Below, piece by piece: positions 59,116-64,000 of a stretch of 64,000 nucleotides of DNA (positions are counted from its first letter, which is position 1; every line of letters begins with the position of its first letter). The DNA comes from UBA668 sp038234785 (lineage in GTDB: Bacteria > Actinomycetota > Acidimicrobiia > Acidimicrobiales > Ilumatobacteraceae): positions 86,752 to 150,751 of the forward strand of contig JBBQTC010000001.1 in NCBI GenBank assembly GCA_038234785.1, written 5' to 3'. The notes under the pieces are model-generated. The model was not told where the DNA came from. It was given only the letters and a program-made list of their open reading frames with translations, and ran no database searches. A program made the position numbers and the translations under genes.

Positions 59116-60021
59116 GTGTCGCCGACCATCCGAATTCAACTCGTGCTGTACCAGAACGAGTTCGACTCGCTCCGCCGAACGGTCTGCGCAGTACGTGCCT
59201 GCGTCGCACATGCCCGTTCCTCGGGTCGGATCTCGGACGCGGTCATCGCCATCGGCGACTGTTCACCCGAACCCGCCCTCTCCACGGAGCAGGTCGACGA
59301 CCTCCGCGAAGTGGTCTCGTCGTGCGGCGCCACACTCACGCACCGCTTCTTCGCCGCCAATCTCGGGTCAGCGGGCGGATCGAACGCGCTGGCGGCGGAT
59401 GGGCAGGAACCGCTCGTCTGGATCCTCAACCCCGACACCTACCCCGCGCCGACGTGCCTGTCGATGTTGCTCGACGCGTTACAAGAGACCGGAGTGGCCG
59501 CCGCAGAAGCCAGGCAGCTCCCCATCGAGCACCCGAAGGGGTACGACCCAGTCACTGGTGAAGCCACCTGGATCACCGGCGCGTGCATCGTGACGAGCCG
59601 CGCTGCCTTCGAAGCGGTCGGTGGCTTCGACGACCGACACTTCCCCCTCTACTGCGACGACGTCGATCTTTCGTGGAGATGGCGGATGGCGGGCTTCACG
59701 CTGCGCACGGTGCCCCGCGCCACGGTGTTCCACGACAAGCGACCCGGGCCGGACGGCCGCCCCGCAGGCGGTGAAGTGGAGATCGAATCCAGCTCGCTCG
59801 CTCGTCTGAAGCTGGCACGGCGCTTCGGGCGCCCCGATGCCGAAGCACGAGATCACGCAGCGTTCGCCGCCAGCCCACTCGGAGCACTCCAGCGAGCCGC
59901 GGCCCGCTACGACGAACTGGCCGCCGCCGGAGACCTGCCACAGCCGCTTCCCGGCGCGGAGGCAGTCGCAGCCATCGACGTGAAGTACTACGGGCCCCAT
60001 CGTTTCCGGTACGACCAGTGA
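59116..60021 (+). CDS. GT2-family glycosyltransferase
   Basis: 301 aa from GTG 59116. IRIQLVLYQNEFDSLRRTVCAV, an AANLGSAGGSNAL block, WILNPDTYPAP (DxD-type), WITGACIVTSRAAFEAVGGFDDRHFPLYCDDVDLSWRWRMAGF with the DDxD-like base region. The C-terminal ~75 residues are helical. The start was picked from the -10 spacing and because the extra 13 residues from ATG 59077 are not typical of the family. The next gene overlaps its stop (GTGA). Confidence 0.88.
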   Translation: MSPTIRIQLVLYQNEFDSLRRTVCAVRACVAHARSSGRISDAVIAIGDCSPEPALSTEQVDDLREVVSSCGATLTHRFFAANLGSAGGSNALAADGQEPLVWILNPDTYPAPTCLSMLLDALQETGVAAAEARQLPIEHPKGYDPVTGEATWITGACIVTSRAAFEAVGGFDDRHFPLYCDDVDLSWRWRMAGFTLRTVPRATVFHDKRPGPDGRPAGGEVEIESSSLARLKLARRFGRPDAEARDHAAFAASPLGALQRAAARYDELAAAGDLPQPLPGAEAVAAIDVKYYGPHRFRYDQ

Positions 60022-61730
60022 AGTACGACTTCGACTACCGGCCGGACACGCCGTACGGACACATGGTGCAACTGGTGCGCGACCACGTGGAGCCCGGCGT
60101 CATCATCGATCTCGGATGCGGCAATGCGGCAATCGCCGCGCCACTCCGCGACCTCGGATTCACCTATGTCGGGGTCGACGTCGATCCAACATCCCTCGCG
60201 GCATTGTCCGAGCGCGGCGAGGAAGTGCACTGCGTCGATCTCCGCGCCGCGAACCTGCTCGCGGATGCACTCGAGCGCGTGGCCGGTGGCCGTCGCATCG
60301 TCGCCATCACCGCTCTCGACGTGATCGAGCATCTCGATCGACCGCTCGACGTGCTCCGCGCCATCCACGGGGCCATGGCGTCGGCATCCATCCCGTGGCT
60401 GGGCATCTCCATTCCGAACGTCACCCACTTCGACCTGGCGGCGAAGCAGCTGAGTGGGCGTTGGGACGTCACCCCGGTCGGACTGCTCGACGAGACGCAC
60501 GTCAGCCTCTTCTCCGCCCGTCGCCTGCAGCAGGACATGGCCCGTTCCGGCTTCCTCGCCGGGCCGGTGCATGACTTTGAGCGACGATCCAGCGACCAGG
60601 CGTACCCCGCCGATCTCCCGACCTTGGCCCCGGCGTCGATGCTCAGCCGCTTGCTGCGCGAAGTCCGCATGTCCGCCGACGAGCATGCGTTCACCAATCA
60701 GTTCGTCCGCCTGTTCCGCCTCGGAGAGATCCCTGCGTCGGCCCCGGACGCCACCGAACCGGGCCCGTTCCTTTCCGTGATTCTTCGCACTCGCGGCACT
60801 CGGCCGACGTTGAGCGACACGCTGACCTGCCTGGCGGCGCAGACCGATGACGACTTCGAAGTCCTCCTGATGATCGACGCCATCGACGACGCCGACGCGG
60901 AGCAGGCGTTGCAGCAACTCGAGCCGTTCGATGTCTCGTTCCGGTCGCGGGTGCGAGTGGAACGACTCCGGGGTCACGACCGCGTCCCTCCGCTCAATCG
61001 TGGCGTCGAGATGGCTCTCGGCCGATACGTCGTCATCCTCGACGACGACGACCTGGTGTTCGCCAACTGGGTCGAGGATTTCCACGCCACCGCCACACAT
61101 GCCGCCGGTGCCGTGCTGCGCAGCCGGGCCGTCACCCAGGAGGTGCGGCGGACCGGGAAGGGCATCAGCGATCTCGAACCCGTCTCCGGCTTTCGACTGC
61201 CGTACGAAGCGCGCTTCGATTTCATGCAGCACCTCCGGAACAGCCAGTCGCCCCCACACACGATCGCCCTGCCGCTGGAGGCCCTCCGTTCCCTCGGAAT
61301 TCGGTTCGACCCGGAGCTCGAGGTCCTCGAAGACCTCGATGTCTTCCTTCGCACGGCCGCGTGGTGCGGCGTCGTGGACACCCTCGCGATCACGGCGGTC
61401 TATCGACGCTGGACCGATGACGAGGCGTCGGTCAACGCCATCCCGTGGAGCACGTGGGAGCGCGCCAAGGCGCGGATCATCCATCGCCTCGATGCGACGC
61501 CGATGCTGATGCCGGAAGGGACCAGCAGCAGACTCTTCTTCCTGCTCTTCGATGTGGAGACGCTCCGCGAGCGCGCCGAGTTGGCAGAGGCGAAGGTGGA
61601 AGCGCTCGAACGATCGCGTTCATGGCGAATCACTCGACCGTTGCGCGCGGTGTCGAAGATCCCCGGGGTTCGACGGGTCGGCCGGCGGGTCGCCAACGTC
61701 GTCCGTGGTCCATCGAAGCCCTCGCGATGA
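60018..61730 (+). CDS. Fused SAM-methyltransferase and GT2 glycosyltransferase
   Basis: 570 aa from GTG 60018. Residues ~25-190 are a class I methyltransferase (VIIDLGCGNAAIAAPLRDLGFTYVGVDVD; ALDVIEHLDRPLDVLRAIH). Residues ~253-480 are GT2 (FLSVILRTRGTRPTLSDTLTCLAAQTDDDFEVLLMID; YVVILDDDDLV). The C-terminus is a short coiled coil plus RSRSWRITRPLRAVSKIPGVRRVGRRVANV, a tail seen in many surface-glycan transferases. One protein may add a sugar and methylate it or its neighbour. Confidence 0.88.
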   Translation: MKYDFDYRPDTPYGHMVQLVRDHVEPGVIIDLGCGNAAIAAPLRDLGFTYVGVDVDPTSLAALSERGEEVHCVDLRAANLLADALERVAGGRRIVAITALDVIEHLDRPLDVLRAIHGAMASASIPWLGISIPNVTHFDLAAKQLSGRWDVTPVGLLDETHVSLFSARRLQQDMARSGFLAGPVHDFERRSSDQAYPADLPTLAPASMLSRLLREVRMSADEHAFTNQFVRLFRLGEIPASAPDATEPGPFLSVILRTRGTRPTLSDTLTCLAAQTDDDFEVLLMIDAIDDADAEQALQQLEPFDVSFRSRVRVERLRGHDRVPPLNRGVEMALGRYVVILDDDDLVFANWVEDFHATATHAAGAVLRSRAVTQEVRRTGKGISDLEPVSGFRLPYEARFDFMQHLRNSQSPPHTIALPLEALRSLGIRFDPELEVLEDLDVFLRTAAWCGVVDTLAITAVYRRWTDDEASVNAIPWSTWERAKARIIHRLDATPMLMPEGTSSRLFFLLFDVETLRERAELAEAKVEALERSRSWRITRPLRAVSKIPGVRRVGRRVANVVRGPSKPSR

Positions 61731-61752
61731 CGCCCGCGTAGACTGCGCGATC

Positions 61753-62604
61753 ATGGCGGCGCTCGAGCGGATTGGATTTCTGCACCTCCCGAAGGCCGCG
61801 GGAACCTCCCTCACCAACGCCCTTCGAGTCGCCGTCAGCGACCCACTGCCGTTCGCCCCGGTGATGGATCGCACCCTGTTCGGGAGCTTCGACCGATTCG
61901 ACGAGATGTCCGAACGCATACGGCGCATGATCTACCTCGGCGACGGCAGCGATCTCGCGCTGCACACCCTGATCGCCGGCCACCTGTCGAGAACGACGCT
62001 GTGCACCACACTGGCCCCGTCGCAGGTGTTCACGGTGCTCCGTGAGCCGCGTGTTCGCCTGCTCTCGCAGTACTTCTTCTGGCAGTCGCTCCCGCAGACC
62101 GAACGCGACGCCTACCTGCCGTGGGACACCTTCGACCGCGCCGCCCAGATGGAACTCCCCGAGTTCCTCACCACTGCGTCGTTCGCCGCGGTCACCGACA
62201 ACCTGCTGACCCGGATGCTGCTCGTTCCCAACTCGCACATCCTCCCGGACCGCTTCCTCGCCGACGTCGGGTACCTCTCCCGTCGGCGAGTGCAGCGGCG
62301 GGCCTCGATGCTGCTCGCCGACCTGGGCTGTGCGGTGCCGCTGGAGATCGGCGACCGCCTCGTCCCGATCCTGAGTGCCTGGTGCGGCCGGCCCATCGAA
62401 CTGCAACACCTCAACCGCACCGAACGCTCGGCCGACACGCGACCCGATGAGTGGCTGACGTCCGAGGTGGAGACGATGCTCGCCGCTCGCACCTCGATCG
62501 ACCGGACGCTGTACCGCTGGGCCTGCGAGCGCCACGGCCTCGATCCGGCGGCCACTGAGGCCGCCGCCTGGACCGACTATCTGGACTCGATGGCTGGTGG
62601 CTGA
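61753..62604 (+). CDS. Sulfotransferase-family protein
   Basis: 283 aa. The PAPS 5'-phosphosulfate loop GFLHLPKAAGTSL (Lys14, Thr18, Ser19) and the 3'-phosphate block VLREPRVRLLSQYFF match the heparan-sulfate/sulfotransfer_2 group. It probably sulfates the exported polysaccharide or a glycolipid; PAPS-making genes are not in the window. TAGACT (61739-61744) lies 8 nt before ATG 61753. The last 28 nt overlap the 3' end of the gene on the other strand. Confidence 0.88.
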   Translation: MAALERIGFLHLPKAAGTSLTNALRVAVSDPLPFAPVMDRTLFGSFDRFDEMSERIRRMIYLGDGSDLALHTLIAGHLSRTTLCTTLAPSQVFTVLREPRVRLLSQYFFWQSLPQTERDAYLPWDTFDRAAQMELPEFLTTASFAAVTDNLLTRMLLVPNSHILPDRFLADVGYLSRRRVQRRASMLLADLGCAVPLEIGDRLVPILSAWCGRPIELQHLNRTERSADTRPDEWLTSEVETMLAARTSIDRTLYRWACERHGLDPAATEAAAWTDYLDSMAGG

Positions 62605-63080
62605 CCGCGCCCGTCCTCGACGCTGACCGACGGATCGTGTGCCTCGGGCCCCACCGCGCCGATGGCTTCGAAGTAGGCGAGGTGCGCCTCGACGACGTTC
62701 ACCGCGTCGATGTCGTCGAGGATCTCGACCCCGTTGCGCTCGGCCTCGCCGAGCAGATAGCCCACGACGGAGTCCTCGCTGATCACCACCGGTTCGGCGA
62801 TGTCCTGACGGCGATCGATGACGTTGCTCGGTTGGAGTCCCTTGCTGTGCAGCCACTGCATGTGGAACCGCAGCAGCAACTCCAACTCGTCGGGCGTCAA
62901 CCGGGCCTGGCTGGCTTCGGGAAGGTACTCGGCGACGAACTCGAGCGCCTCCTCGGGGATGTACACCGATCGCGGCGCCACGGCGTCGAGCCGGTGAGCT
63001 TCGCGCCCCACCACGACTGCGGCGATCACGAACACCAGCAACGCGGTGACGAGGACGTAGATCAGCACGGTGGTGGACAC
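62577..63080 (-). CDS. Small membrane-anchored hypothetical protein
   Basis: 167 aa from GTG 63080. One N-terminal membrane helix (TTVLIYVLVTALLVFVIAAVVVG), then a cytoplasmic helical part: YIPEEALEFVAEYLPEASQARLTPDELELLLRFHMQWLHSKG and VISEDSVVGYLLGEAERNGVEILDDIDAVNVVEAHLAYFEAIGAVGP. Its repeated helices suggest a scaffold or regulator; I do not recognise it. TAGGGT (reverse of 63088-63093) lies 7 nt before GTG 63080, which rules out the GTG at 63089 that would sit inside the box. Confidence 0.78.
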   Translation of the reverse strand: MSTTVLIYVLVTALLVFVIAAVVVGREAHRLDAVAPRSVYIPEEALEFVAEYLPEASQARLTPDELELLLRFHMQWLHSKGLQPSNVIDRRQDIAEPVVISEDSVVGYLLGEAERNGVEILDDIDAVNVVEAHLAYFEAIGAVGPEAHDPSVSVEDGRGQPPAIESR

Positions 63081-63087
63081 AGCCGTC

Positions 63088-63093
63088 ACCCTA
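63088..63093 (-). promoter_or_regulatory. -10 box TAGGGT deciding the start of the 167-aa protein
   Basis: TAGGGT on the minus strand is followed by 7 nt and GTG at 63080, the spacing seen at other leaderless starts in the window. An alternative GTG at 63089 overlaps the box itself. Confidence 0.5.
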
Positions 63094-63116
63094 CCGGCCG
63101 CCCGAAAACGGCGAAC

Positions 63117-63139
63117 GGCCCGGGGAGACTCCCCGGGCC
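63117..63139 (-). terminator. Perfect GC-rich hairpin after the acyl-CoA dehydrogenase gene
   Basis: GGCCCGGGGA (63117-63126) and TCCCCGGGCC (63130-63139) make a perfect 10-bp stem with a 3-nt loop, 28 nt past the acyl-CoA dehydrogenase stop. On the minus strand a short T-run (CGTTTTC) follows about 9 nt later. It is a typical actinobacterial I-shaped terminator candidate and also shields the promoter of the next gene. Confidence 0.7.
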
Positions 63140-63167
63140 GGCGCGTGACGTGACGTCGACGTCGTGG

Positions 63168-64000
63168 TCAGATACCGATGCGCTGCGCCAGCAGCTCACG
63201 GTGATACGTGGGATCACCGAACAGCAGCTCGCTGCTCTTGGCCCGCTTGAAGTACAGGTGGGCCGGGTGTTCCCAGGTGAAACCGATGCCACCGTGGATC
63301 TGGATGTTCTCGGCCGTGGCGTGGAAGTACGCCTCGCTGCAGTAGGCCTTGGCGAGCGATGCCACCGACGGCAGTTCGTCGTTCATCTCCGCGGCGCACC
63401 ACATGCCGTAGTAGGCGGCGCTCTTGGCCGACTCGACCTCGAGCAACATGTCGGCGCACTTGTGCTTGATGGCCTGGAACGAACCGATCGGGCGACCGAA
63501 CTGCACGCGGACCTTGGCGTACTCGACCGCCATCTCGAGCACCTTCTGGGCGCCACCGACCTGCTCGGCGGCGAGACCGACGGCGGCAAGGTCGAGCACG
63601 GTGTTGAGCACGGCCCAACCCTCACCCTCGGCGCCCAGCAGCGTCGCCGGCGTGCCGGCGAACTCGAGCTTGGCCTGCTTGCGGGTCTGGTCCATCGTGC
63701 TCAACGGGGTACGGGTGAGCCCCGCTGCATCGCCGGCGACGGTGAACAGGCTCACACCACCGGGGGTGCGAGCGGCCACGATGATCAGGTTCGCTGTGTG
63801 GCCGTCGAGCACGAACATCTTTGTGCCGGTGAGCGTCCAGTCGGTGCCGGAGCCGGTGGCCTGCATGGTGATGCCGGCCTCGTCCCACTTGCCGCTGGGC
63901 TCGGTGAAGGCAAGGGTGGCGATGGTCTCGCCGGCGGCGATGCCGGGCAGGTGTGCCGCCTTGGCTGCGTCGTCTCCGGAGTGGATCAGCGTGTTGGCAG
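63168..64000 (-). CDS. Acyl-CoA dehydrogenase (partial, 5' end beyond window)
   Basis: About 277 C-terminal residues; the frame stays open to the window edge (TLAFTEPSGKWDE before the first Met). Blocks: FVLDGHTANLIIVAART, LEFAGTPATLLGAEGEGWAVLNTVLDLAAVGLAAEQVGGAQKVLEMAVEYAKVRVQFGRPIGSFQAIKHKCADMLLEVESAKSAAYYG, the QFGRPIG flavin contact, and HGGIGFTWEHPAHLYFKRA near the C-terminus, a form common in actinobacterial FadE proteins for bulky acyl-CoAs. It introduces the 2,3 double bond with FAD. Confidence 0.93.
   Translation of the reverse strand, partial: ANTLIHSGDDAAKAAHLPGIAAGETIATLAFTEPSGKWDEAGITMQATGSGTDWTLTGTKMFVLDGHTANLIIVAARTPGGVSLFTVAGDAAGLTRTPLSTMDQTRKQAKLEFAGTPATLLGAEGEGWAVLNTVLDLAAVGLAAEQVGGAQKVLEMAVEYAKVRVQFGRPIGSFQAIKHKCADMLLEVESAKSAAYYGMWCAAEMNDELPSVASLAKAYCSEAYFHATAENIQIHGGIGFTWEHPAHLYFKRAKSSELLFGDPTYHRELLAQRIGI

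Noticed and set aside
1..64000. tRNA, rRNA, riboswitch, prophage or insertion sequence
   Set aside because: Nearly all bases fall in protein genes with metabolic or envelope roles; I found no cloverleaf, rRNA stretch, integrase or transposase motif by reading, though a covariance-model scan was not possible.

Overview
The window is GC-rich, almost fully coding, and reads as a chromosome segment of a free-living actinobacterium. The evidence is frequent GTG starts, many start codons 6-9 nt downstream of a TANNNT -10 box (leaderless transcripts), an aceE-type pyruvate dehydrogenase, acyl-CoA/CoA-transferase/MaoC lipid genes, and an OB-fold/TrkA/TrkA/APC block laid out as in mycobacteria. A non-mycobacterial lineage such as the Acidimicrobiia is plausible, but that is inference. 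I saw no tRNA, rRNA, CRISPR array, phage gene, transposase or integrase.

Layout. 1-9961: an MpaB/Lcp-like oxygenase, a cyclase-STAND ATPase, an SDR + MaoC beta-oxidation pair, a Tat-exported peptidoglycan amidase and a geranylgeranyl-reductase-type flavoprotein. 9971-11200: an AbiEi/DUF559-type nuclease-like gene bracketed by two inverted copies of one complex repeat. 11239-16207: nitronate monooxygenase, M20 peptidase, MFS transporter and a membrane-anchored surface protein. 16264-20899: lipoamide operon lpd, E2 and a fused LipB-LipA protein. It supplies E3, E2 and lipoylation for the aceE E1 at 38198. 20989-25691: an exported protein, a thioredoxin-like lipoprotein with an in-frame TGA at the first CxxC cysteine (selenoprotein candidate), the OB-fold protein, two TrkA-type potassium regulators and an APC permease. 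25755-34506: general metabolism (epimerase, VOC, YceI/MarR pair, argJ, SDR, CoA transferase, RNase HI), an acyltransferase-SGNH protein, and a rhodanese lipoprotein behind a CsoR/CstR-like operator. 34586-38136: tandem secreted SGNH proteins with repeated C-terminal modules.

40970-62604 is a surface-polysaccharide region. It holds nucleotide-sugar enzymes (a WbiB-like 4-epimerase, UDP-glucose dehydrogenase, UDP-glucuronate decarboxylase, GalE-like epimerase), at least seven glycosyltransferase proteins (several multi-domain), an FkbM methyltransferase, a Wzm/Wzt ABC exporter whose ATPase has a C-terminal substrate domain, acyltransferases, SGNH esterases and a sulfotransferase. Most neighbours overlap by 1-4 bases (ATGA, GTGA, TTGA, TGATG), so the region looks like a few long operons that make, decorate and export a glycan. 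The window ends inside an acyl-CoA dehydrogenase gene.

The strongest unusual signals are the selenocysteine candidate with a SECIS-like hairpin (21450-22028), the repeat-flanked DUF559 cassette (9971-11200), the LipB-LipA fusion (16264-17949), the operator in front of the rhodanese gene (34521-34534), and an alpha/beta hydrolase whose nucleophile serine is asparagine (58064-58834).
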